Shown here in pieces: positions 1 to 5,027 of a stretch of DNA of 7,839 nt. The notes beneath the pieces are model-generated. The model worked only from the letters and a program-made list of their open reading frames with translations, searched no databases and had not been told where the DNA came from. Source of the stretch: Streptomyces griseus (GTDB taxonomy: Bacteria > Bacteroidota > Bacteroidia > Chitinophagales > Chitinophagaceae); assembly GCA_943323705.2 (NCBI GenBank), contig CALPIT020000118.1, positions 1-7,839 on the forward strand. Direction: 5' to 3'. The position numbers and the translations under genes were made by a program. How positions within the stretch are numbered: position 1 is the first letter of the stretch; every line of letters begins with the position of its first letter.

Positions 1-580
1 CTATTCTATTATCAAAAGCACGACCAATTAAATAGCCGTGAGCCAATTCATCGTAACCTTCTTCATAAGTGGCTACTGCTCCGATATGAATACCTAATGC
101 CTCGACTTCTTTTTTATTTCGAGCGCCACAATCAAGGAAAAGATTGTCAACTTTTGGTTGCGGCTCTTTACTATCGTTGTTGCTTAAACGCGTATGAATG
201 GCTGGCCATCCGAATACGGCTTTAACCGGACCTTTTTTGCCATGTATCAACACACGCATGGAAGGCGCAATTTGATGATCCACACCACCATTTCTTTTTA
301 AATAAATCAACCCTTCTGCAGAAATATAATTGACAAACCAACTGATTTCATCAGCGTGAGCTTCAATGACTACTTTAAATGGTGCTTTTGGATTTACGAC
401 ACCAACAGCCGTTCCGTATGGATCCGTAAACATTTCATCCACATGCGGTTTTAAATAATTCATCCACAGCACTTGCCCGCTGCTTTCAAATCCTGTTGGA
501 GAAGCATTATTGATATATTCTCTGAGAAATGCGTAAGAAGCATCGCTCACAATTGATTTTTTAGATTTTGACTTTGCCAT
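1..580 (-). CDS. M42 family metallopeptidase (glutamyl/aminopeptidase type), N-terminal 193 residues, cut by window edge
   Basis: Cytoplasmic M42 aminopeptidases remove N-terminal residues from peptides using two metal ions and usually form large tetrahedral shells. I translated this strand directly. The start is the ATG at 580-578, giving a protein beginning MAKSKSKKSI. Residues 27-32 read SPTGFE, a usual N-terminal motif of the family. EAHADEI at 73-79 supplies the first metal ligand His75 and the supporting Asp77 of the HxD motif. GRAFDNR at 186-192 supplies the bridging metal ligand Asp190. The frame stays open to base 1. The family is usually about 350 residues, so roughly half is present and the remaining catalytic Glu and metal ligands lie outside. 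The gene follows the UbiA-like gene after 26 nt on the same strand, so it may share its transcript, but no functional link is evident. Family assignment is firm; substrate is unknown. Confidence 0.92.
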   Translation of the reverse strand, partial: MAKSKSKKSIVSDASYAFLREYINNASPTGFESSGQVLWMNYLKPHVDEMFTDPYGTAVGVVNPKAPFKVVIEAHADEISWFVNYISAEGLIYLKRNGGVDHQIAPSMRVLIHGKKGPVKAVFGWPAIHTRLSNNDSKEPQPKVDNLFLDCGARNKKEVEALGIHIGAVATYEEGYDELAHGYLIGRAFDNRI

Positions 581-606
581 GTTTTTTTATTTAATAAACA
601 AATTAA

Positions 607-1437
607 CTAAATAGTTGCCATATAAAGAGATAAAGCCGATAATATCATCAAGCCATCGACTAGAAAATAATAGAAATAATAACCTCTGTTTTTTAAAGCC
701 AATAAATAAATGATGAATGTCAGTGAACCCACTAAAAGTAAAAGAAACATATATATTGAATTCCCAACAAATTGATGCAACCCGAATAAAGACAATACAT
801 ATCCAACAAGTACAAACAACATTATTATTGTCAATGTTTTTTTGCTAAAATCAGTTGCAATACTTGGCAAATTTCTCAATTTATCTATGCTCACGTCTCT
901 TGAATCGAAAATCACACATAGCATCAACATGAAAAAAAATCGCATAAAGAACAAGCTAATGACTTCATTCAGATGAGCAACGATTTCGCCATAAGCAGGA
1001 ATCAATACTGTAAAAAAACTCCAGGTGAACGCGAGTAAAAGGGTTTTAATAAAACCTGTATTTTTTCCCAATCTGAACTTAACTGAAGATATAACCGGCA
1101 ATAAATATAAAAATGTGAGAATTGAAGCAATGGTTACAATCGGAAAAAAAGAAGGCATTTGCCATAAATAATCAAGAACCGCAATTGTACTTGCCACAAA
1201 CAAAATAAAATAACCAGAATAAGCACTGAATGTCAAGGGACGCTTTTCTTTATTGTCATTGCTTAATTTACACAACATCCAATAGGTATTATAAGCAGCG
1301 AGTGTGGCAAAAAAAACCAAACCAAACACTTCTGGTCTGAATGGCAAGTCAAGTAATAAATAAGATTGATAAACCAATGCGCCTGCACAAAAGGCGATAA
1401 AAATGGAATGAGATAAAATAAAATTAAGAATGCGCAT
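607..1437 (-). CDS. UbiA-like polytopic membrane protein
   Basis: A 276-residue, very hydrophobic protein with about seven to nine predicted membrane helices. Its layout resembles the UbiA prenyltransferase superfamily, which transfers polyprenyl chains to aromatic acceptors in the inner membrane. The second Asp-rich motif is visible as FDSRDVSIDK at 177-186, with Asp178, Asp181 and Asp185. Where the first NDxxDxxxD motif should be, after helix 2, the sequence reads AAYNTYWMLCKLSND (48-62), which keeps an Asn but lacks the regularly spaced Asps. DGLM at 261-264 falls in the last helix. It may therefore be a catalytically altered member or a Bacteroidota-specific branch of unknown substrate. 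Its ATG shares one base with the stop of the upstream lipoprotein gene (TAATG), indicating translational coupling. The M42 peptidase follows 26 nt downstream. No quinone or isoprenoid gene is nearby to suggest a substrate. Confidence 0.72.
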   Translation of the reverse strand: MRILNFILSHSIFIAFCAGALVYQSYLLLDLPFRPEVFGLVFFATLAAYNTYWMLCKLSNDNKEKRPLTFSAYSGYFILFVASTIAVLDYLWQMPSFFPIVTIASILTFLYLLPVISSVKFRLGKNTGFIKTLLLAFTWSFFTVLIPAYGEIVAHLNEVISLFFMRFFFMLMLCVIFDSRDVSIDKLRNLPSIATDFSKKTLTIIMLFVLVGYVLSLFGLHQFVGNSIYMFLLLLVGSLTFIIYLLALKNRGYYFYYFLVDGLMILSALSLYMATI

Positions 1438-1895
1438 TATGGTGTAATAAAATAAAGCGGATTTCCCGAAACAAACACATTGCTTTTGTGATTGGCAAAA
1501 TCCCTGACATATACTTCAAAAAACAATGTATCGGTATAAGGTCGTGTTGGGTTTGGTGGAGGCAGTATATTTCCCAAATCTACACTCACCTCTACATTCA
1601 TATTTTTTTTGTCTGCAATATCAATCGGCGGAAATGGAATGGAATCAAAAGGACTTAATGAATCTGCCACATTTCTTACATACACAAAAGAAACCGATGT
1701 ATCCTGAAAGCCAAAATCACCTTCCAAATCGGTAAGCTGAAATTTAAGTAATGGTCCGTTGATGCTGGTATTATCACTTGACCATGAATTTGGAGTTATC
1801 GATAAGTATCTAATTATAGGTTCGGAGGTAAATTTGTCCTTACTGCAAGAAATCAGAAAAAAAGAAATAAGTAAGAAAAAAAGTATTGTACGCAT
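1437..1895 (-). CDS. Putative lipoprotein with acidic DxEGDFG motif, function unknown
   Basis: A 152-residue exported protein. The N-terminus has a short basic start, a hydrophobic core and a lipobox LISC at 14-17, so Cys17 is the likely lipidated residue of the mature protein. A run of Ser/Lys/Asp follows. The mature part is predicted to be beta-rich. It contains TDLEGDFG at 55-62, an acidic Gly-containing loop of the kind seen in many Bacteroidota lipoproteins, which could bind Ca2+ although this is only inferred. A Pro-rich stretch lies at 111-117. I do not recognise a named family. It is the first gene of a minus-strand cluster, and its TAA stop overlaps the ATG of the UbiA-like gene. The start has no Shine-Dalgarno, only an A-rich leader. 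A good promoter match sits 17 nt upstream of the start codon. Confidence 0.8.
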   Translation of the reverse strand: MRTILFFLLISFFLISCSKDKFTSEPIIRYLSITPNSWSSDNTSINGPLLKFQLTDLEGDFGFQDTSVSFVYVRNVADSLSPFDSIPFPPIDIADKKNMNVEVSVDLGNILPPPNPTRPYTDTLFFEVYVRDFANHKSNVFVSGNPLYFITP

Positions 1896-1911
1896 CTTTT
1901 TATTTTGTTAC

Positions 1912-1941
1912 CAAATTTACATAACCACATTGATATTACAA
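1912..1941 (-). promoter_or_regulatory. Bacteroidota-type promoter for the lipoprotein/UbiA-like/M42 cluster
   Basis: Read on the minus strand, TTG (1941-1939) is followed after 19 nt by TAAATTTG (1919-1912). This matches exactly the -7 TAnnTTTG box and -33 TTG box of the Bacteroidota primary sigma factor. Transcription would start near 1905, leaving a leader of only about 10 nt before the ATG at 1895. No convincing partner promoter was found for the divergent LuxE-like gene. Confidence 0.5.
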
Positions 1942-1974
1942 TCTTAAAATAAAAAAGCGATTTTTGTAATTAGA

Positions 1975-2988
1975 ATGGAATACGAAAAAAAATATCAGGA
2001 ACTCAAAAACAGGATTTTAAACATCACGAATGATGATTTCGAAGCAGTTGCTATTGAATTGTTTCAATTTCAATACGAATTCAACAGCACCTACAAAGAA
2101 TACTGCAATGCACTTAAAATCGACACAAACTACATTACATCAAGTTCAGAAATTCCATTTTTGCCCATTCAATTTTTTAAAAACAGAACTATAAAAACTG
2201 GGACATTTGAAGAAGCAGCTGTTTTTGAAAGCAGTGGAACTACCGGTTCTATATCGAGCAAACATTTTGTAAAAGATTTGAGTATTTATGAATCAAGCTT
2301 TTTACAATCTTTTACTGAATTTTATGGCAACATCAGCGAATACTGTATTATTGGCTTATTGCCCTCCTACCTTGAAAGAAAGGGTTCTTCATTGGTGTAT
2401 ATGGTGGACAAATTGATTTCACTTAGCGATCATGACAACAGCGGATTTTATTTATACGATTTCGAAGCTCTAAAAAATATCCTTGAATTAAACGAAGCCA
2501 ATCAACAAAAAACACTGCTTATTGGTGTTAGTTATGCATTATTGGATTTTTCTGAAAAATTTCCAATGCAGTTGAATCATACGATAGTAATGGAAACGGG
2601 TGGTATGAAAGGGAGACGAGAAGAACTCAGCAAGCAGGAACTTCACAAACAATTGAAACATCATTTTGGTTTCAATGAAATTCATTCAGAATATGGAATG
2701 ACGGAATTATTGTCGCAGGCTTACTCCAAAGGCAATGGTATTTTTAATTCTCCGCCGTGGTTGAAAATTATGGTTCGTGAATTGGATAATCCTTTAGAAA
2801 CTGTGAATGATTTTGATTCATCTCCATCTCTTTTTGGAGGAATCAATGTTATAGACTTTGCCAATATCAATAGTTGTTGCTTTATTGCCACAGAAGATGC
2901 AGGAATTGTTTATGCAGATGGAAGTTTTGAAATCTCAGGAAGAATTGAGAATAGTGATATCAGGGGTTGTGGATTGATGATTGTTTGA
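1975..2988 (+). CDS. LuxE/PaaK-type acyl-protein synthetase (adenylate-forming)
   Basis: A 337-residue protein of the LuxE acyl-protein synthetase family, a branch of the ANL adenylating enzymes. Known LuxE activates a fatty acid as acyl-AMP and carries it on its own Cys before passing it on. Visible motifs are the Ser/Thr/Gly ATP loop SSGTTG at 86-91, METGGMKGRREEL at 206-218, the A5-like block SEYGMTELLSQ at 238-248, and GRIENSDIRGC at 322-332. Cys332 lies six residues from the C-terminus, a position reminiscent of the acylated C-terminal Cys of luminous-bacteria LuxE. No luxC reductase, luxD or luciferase genes accompany it, so bioluminescence is not implied. In Bacteroidota such stand-alone copies are usually annotated as acyl transferases of unknown substrate. 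It is divergent from the lipoprotein cluster. The ATG at 1975 has no Shine-Dalgarno. Confidence 0.85.
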   Translation: MEYEKKYQELKNRILNITNDDFEAVAIELFQFQYEFNSTYKEYCNALKIDTNYITSSSEIPFLPIQFFKNRTIKTGTFEEAAVFESSGTTGSISSKHFVKDLSIYESSFLQSFTEFYGNISEYCIIGLLPSYLERKGSSLVYMVDKLISLSDHDNSGFYLYDFEALKNILELNEANQQKTLLIGVSYALLDFSEKFPMQLNHTIVMETGGMKGRREELSKQELHKQLKHHFGFNEIHSEYGMTELLSQAYSKGNGIFNSPPWLKIMVRELDNPLETVNDFDSSPSLFGGINVIDFANINSCCFIATEDAGIVYADGSFEISGRIENSDIRGCGLMIV

Positions 2989-3004
2989 TCCAATAAAATT
3001 AATG

Positions 3005-3418
3005 TCAATTTTCAAAAACCCAATTCCAATTTCCAATTTGTGAGCGATCTAAATGAGCAGATTGCTGTTTTAGCCTTTTTTCATAATGACCTAAAGCCGT
3101 CCTTTCAAGAATAAAATGACCTTGAACGGAAAAGATTTCTACTTGGCTGCTGTCTGCAGAAAATAGAACGCCGGTTTGAGTGGTTTTATCCGGACTTAAT
3201 ATACTCATCGGTAATTCAAACGGACGAATACAGTCTTTTCTCAATTCACTCCATTGGTAACCTGCAGAAGCAATGCAACCATGCTCATCCTTATCCGCGC
3301 CTACTATTGTGACAGCTGGCAACGATTCTTTATGATTAGGCTTTTTACATTTAGAGCCACAACAAGAAGCAAAAACTAAAACAATCATGTAAAACAAAGC
3401 ACCTGAAAAATATCGCAT
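3005..3418 (-). CDS. Putative lipoprotein with GCxxSAGYxWSxLxxxCIR motif, function unknown
   Basis: A 137-residue exported protein. A hydrophobic N-terminus ends at FASC (16-19), a slightly imperfect lipobox, so Cys19 or Cys20 is the probable lipid site. A Cys/Lys-rich segment follows (Cys24). The most distinctive part is DKDEHGCIASAGYQWSELRK (42-61) followed by DCIRPFE (62-68). There Cys48 and Cys63 are well placed to form a disulfide, and the aromatic and glycine residues look like a conserved core. I believe similar motifs occur in unnamed Bacteroidota proteins but cannot assign a function. The C-terminal half (80-137) has alternating polar and hydrophobic residues and could be a small beta fold. 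It lies 47 nt downstream of the YbhB-like gene on the same strand and may be co-transcribed. It converges with the LuxE-like gene, leaving only 16 nt between the stops. Confidence 0.75.
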   Translation of the reverse strand: MRYFSGALFYMIVLVFASCCGSKCKKPNHKESLPAVTIVGADKDEHGCIASAGYQWSELRKDCIRPFELPMSILSPDKTTQTGVLFSADSSQVEIFSVQGHFILERTALGHYEKRLKQQSAHLDRSQIGNWNWVFEN

Positions 3419-3428
3419 ATTTGTAAAT

Positions 3429-3457
3429 TAAAATTATCCAAACACCAAACTAACCAA
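3429..3457 (-). promoter_or_regulatory. Possible promoter for the 137-aa lipoprotein gene
   Basis: On the minus strand TTG (3457-3455), an 18-nt spacer and TAATTTTA (3436-3429) resemble the Bacteroidota -33/-7 boxes, with A instead of G at the last -7 position. The same TAATTTTA box occurs before the 65-aa lipoprotein gene. The implied leader is very short (about 5 nt), and the AT-rich context makes chance matches likely. Confidence 0.3.
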
Positions 3458-3465
3458 TTACCAAA

Positions 3466-3960
3466 TTATCTCTTATAATACATCACCAAAGAAGCCTTAG
3501 CAATAGTATGCATATTGATATTAAATCCAACTGAAGCTGCATTTGCATTTTTATCAAGTCCGATCGTTTCCACATCCAAAGCAAATAATGTAAAAATATA
3601 TTGGTGAATACCATGACCTTGAGGTGGACAAGGACCTCCATAACCGTGATTGCTATAATCAGTAAGGCTTTGTATTACAGAAACGGGCATCAATCCAGCA
3701 TTGACATCGCCGGCTCCTGAAAGAATCTCATTCACTGAAGCAGGAATATCAAAAACCAACCAATGCCACCAACCGCTTCCGGTAGGTGCATCTGGGTCGA
3801 ATAAGGTTAGCGCAAAGCTTTTTGTGATTGAAGGCGCACCAGACCATTTAAGATGGGGAGATTTATTTTTTCCAGTACAGCCAAAACCATCAAATTCTTC
3901 TGTAATAGTGGCTTGCCCGCCTAAATCGTTACTAAAAAGGGTAAAATTGTTTTGAGACAT
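3466..3960 (-). CDS. YbhB/YbcL family Raf kinase inhibitor-like (PEBP) protein
   Basis: A 164-residue member of the phosphatidylethanolamine-binding protein fold, full length for the bacterial YbhB/YbcL branch. The two halves of the anion-binding pocket are visible: DPDAPTGSGWWHW at 55-67 and YGGPCPPQGHGIHQY at 107-121. The N-terminal motif KNKSPHLKWSGAP at 31-43 is also typical. There is no signal peptide, so a cytoplasmic location is expected. Physiological roles of the bacterial proteins are poorly established, and binding of small phosphorylated or anionic ligands is inferred from the fold. The ATG at 3960 has an A/T-rich leader with no Shine-Dalgarno. It is isolated from the next upstream gene by an intrinsic terminator at 4033-4062, so it needs its own promoter. 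Only weak candidates are seen. Confidence 0.93.
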   Translation of the reverse strand: MSQNNFTLFSNDLGGQATITEEFDGFGCTGKNKSPHLKWSGAPSITKSFALTLFDPDAPTGSGWWHWLVFDIPASVNEILSGAGDVNAGLMPVSVIQSLTDYSNHGYGGPCPPQGHGIHQYIFTLFALDVETIGLDKNANAASVGFNINMHTIAKASLVMYYKR

Positions 3961-4032
3961 AAATTGTTATATTTATAGGGCACTAAAATAATGAATATCA
4001 AGTTTTAAATGTGAGCGCCAATCAAGAAAAAT

Positions 4033-4062
4033 AAAAAACCACCCCGAAAAGGAGTGGCTTTT
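4033..4062 (-). terminator. Intrinsic terminator of the 65-aa lipoprotein gene
   Basis: Read on the minus strand, AAGCCACTCC (4060-4051), a 5-nt loop and GGGGTGGTTT (4045-4036) form a stem of about ten pairs, followed by a T run to 4033. Two of the pairs are G-U in minus-strand RNA but would be A-C mismatches in plus-strand RNA. The hairpin therefore favours minus-strand transcripts, pointing to the gene whose stop is at 4135. Confidence 0.8.
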
Positions 4063-4098
4063 ATAACTTGCCAGTAATTTATTTATAAAAATAATCGG

Positions 4099-4125
4099 CA
4101 AAGATAACTTTCTGATAACCAGCAA
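4099..4125 (-). promoter_or_regulatory. Possible internal promoter just upstream of the terminator
   Basis: On the minus strand, TTG (4125-4123), a 16-nt spacer and TATCTTTG (4106-4099) match the TAnnTTTG -7 consensus exactly, although the spacer is short. Transcription would begin near 4092. It would either stop at the hairpin 30 nt on, giving a tiny RNA, or read through to the YbhB-like gene at 3960. Confidence 0.3.
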
Positions 4126-4134
4126 AATTAGTGC

Positions 4135-4332
4135 TTAGTTGTGCTTGGTTGTATCAGCAGTAGGAGCAGCAGCAGCTGTATCTACTTTTGCAGCAGTGTC
4201 CATAGTAGCAGGAGCTGGAGTTTCAACTGGAGCTACGGTAGTAGTATCAGTTGTTGCTTCTTCTTTAGTTTCACCACCACCGCAAGAAGTTAATGTTGCA
4301 GCGATCATTGCAATTGCTAAAAACTTTTTCAT
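4135..4332 (-). CDS. Small Ala/Thr/Pro-rich lipoprotein
   Basis: A 65-residue protein starting at the ATG at 4332-4330. The reading frame continues 19 codons upstream, but those residues do not look like a signal sequence and the frame would run into the putative promoter, so the internal Met followed by KKFLAIAMIAATL is preferred. The lipobox is LTSC and is followed directly by Gly-Gly-Gly and then charged residues. The mature part is low-complexity, dominated by Thr, Ala, Pro and Asp with repeated DTT/DTA and APxxT elements, and probably unstructured. Small tails of this kind are common in Bacteroidota envelopes; no function is known. It is divergent from the ECF sigma gene across an intergenic region with an inverted repeat, so it may be controlled by that sigma factor. 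It ends at a clear intrinsic terminator. Confidence 0.8.
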   Translation of the reverse strand: MKKFLAIAMIAATLTSCGGGETKEEATTDTTTVAPVETPAPATMDTAAKVDTAAAAPTADTTKHN

Positions 4333-4350
4333 TGTTGTTTTTTTTTGGTT

Positions 4351-4381
4351 TAAAATTATAATTTGCGGTTTAATACCACAA
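4351..4381 (-). promoter_or_regulatory. Possible promoter for the 65-aa lipoprotein gene
   Basis: On the minus strand TTG (4381-4379), a 20-nt spacer and TAATTTTA (4358-4351) match the Bacteroidota -33/-7 boxes except for the last base of the -7 box. The transcript would start about 12 nt before the ATG at 4332, which supports the shorter start chosen for that gene. Confidence 0.4.
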
Positions 4382-4390
4382 TTCACCAAA

Positions 4391-4429
4391 GGTAACCCGA
4401 TTTTTTTATTTTTTTTTCAAAGGGTTACC
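4391..4429. promoter_or_regulatory. Inverted repeat GGTAACCC-N23-GGGTTACC in the divergent sigma/lipoprotein region
   Basis: Two perfect 8-bp arms (4391-4398 and 4422-4429) flank a 23-bp, almost pure T spacer. The left arm lies about 60 nt before the lipoprotein ATG and the right arm 30 nt before the sigma-factor GTG. GGTAAC contains the AAC core often found in ECF sigma -35 elements. It could therefore be a pair of divergent ECF promoter elements, a dimeric operator, or an RNA hairpin in the sigma leader. The sequence shows the repeat; its function is inference. Confidence 0.55.
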
Positions 4430-4448
4430 AATTTTTAAAAAAAGTATA

Positions 4449-4453
4449 AAGGA
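4449..4453 (+). promoter_or_regulatory. Shine-Dalgarno AAGGA deciding the GTG start of the sigma gene
   Basis: AAGGA lies 6 nt before the GTG at 4460. No ATG in frame gives a complete region 2 further downstream, so this site supports the GTG start. The other genes in the window have A-rich leaders without such a site. Confidence 0.55.
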
Positions 4454-4459
4454 TACGCT

Positions 4460-5026
4460 GTGAACAATAACGGTCAGGATAAAAATTTACTGGAAGGATT
4501 AGCAGCTCAGGAGAAGGCTTCTATCGAAATTATTTACCGCGATAATTTTCAGATGATTCAAACTATGGTGCTTAATAACAGAGGTACCACTGATGATGCC
4601 GCTGATATTTTTCAGGAAGCAATGATTGTTTTATTTGAAAAATCCATTGACCCTGATTTTGTTTTAACCTGTCAGATTAAAACATATTTATATTCAGTAT
4701 CCCGAAGAATTTGGCTTAAAAAACTCAATAAACAACAACAAACTTTTTCTCATACAGATGATTTTGAGCAAGTTGTACAAGTTGACGAAGATTTAGATCA
4801 ACATAAACAAAAGCAAGTCAGTTTTGAAATCATGGAAACTGCACTGGCAAAAATTGGTGACCCATGCAAGAGTTTATTGGAAGCATATTACATCCAAAAA
4901 AAACCGATGCATCAAATAGCCGCCGAATTTAATTATACAAATGCCGACAATGCAAAAACCCAGAAATACAAATGTCTGGTGCGGCTGAAAAAAATATTTT
5001 TTGCAGAATATAAAAACCTGAAGTGA
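4460..5026 (+). CDS. ECF-type RNA polymerase sigma factor (sigma-70 family)
   Basis: A 188-residue protein with the two-domain plan of ECF sigma factors, which direct RNA polymerase to alternative promoters. Region 2 spans about residues 24-90. DIFQEAMIVLFEK (49-61) corresponds to the 2.2 helix that contacts the polymerase, and IKTYLYSVSRRIWLKKL (73-89) to the -10-reading helix. An acidic/Gln-rich linker (about 95-120) separates it from region 4 (about 125-182), whose helix-turn-helix includes KKPMHQIAAEFNYTNADNAK and a basic C-terminal helix. The start is the GTG at 4460, with an AAGGA Shine-Dalgarno at 4449-4453 spaced 6 nt away. This is unusual here, because the other genes lack one. The next gene begins 1 nt after the TGA and encodes a membrane protein with an anti-sigma-like N-terminus, its probable cognate regulator. 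Confidence 0.9.
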   Translation: MNNNGQDKNLLEGLAAQEKASIEIIYRDNFQMIQTMVLNNRGTTDDAADIFQEAMIVLFEKSIDPDFVLTCQIKTYLYSVSRRIWLKKLNKQQQTFSHTDDFEQVVQVDEDLDQHKQKQVSFEIMETALAKIGDPCKSLLEAYYIQKKPMHQIAAEFNYTNADNAKTQKYKCLVRLKKIFFAEYKNLK

Positions 5027-5027
5027 T

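Noticed and set aside
1526..1947. Two small plus-strand open frames opposite the 152-aa lipoprotein
   Set aside because: They lie antisense to a convincing lipoprotein gene and show no domain, signal peptide or start signal.
1975..2988. Bioluminescence operon
   Set aside because: Only a LuxE-like gene is present; there is no luciferase, LuxC or LuxD homologue in the window.
3701..3955. 84-residue plus-strand frame opposite the YbhB-like gene
   Set aside because: It is antisense to a strongly conserved family and its sequence has no recognisable features.
4333..4389. Upstream extension of the small lipoprotein to a Met 19 codons earlier
   Set aside because: The extension puts polar and hydrophobic residues before a textbook lipoprotein signal and overlaps the predicted promoter.
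4139..4438. 99-residue plus-strand open frame
   Set aside because: It is the mirror of the Ala/Thr-rich lipoprotein coding sequence; its Val/Ala composition follows from the complementary codons, and it runs through the promoter region and inverted repeat.
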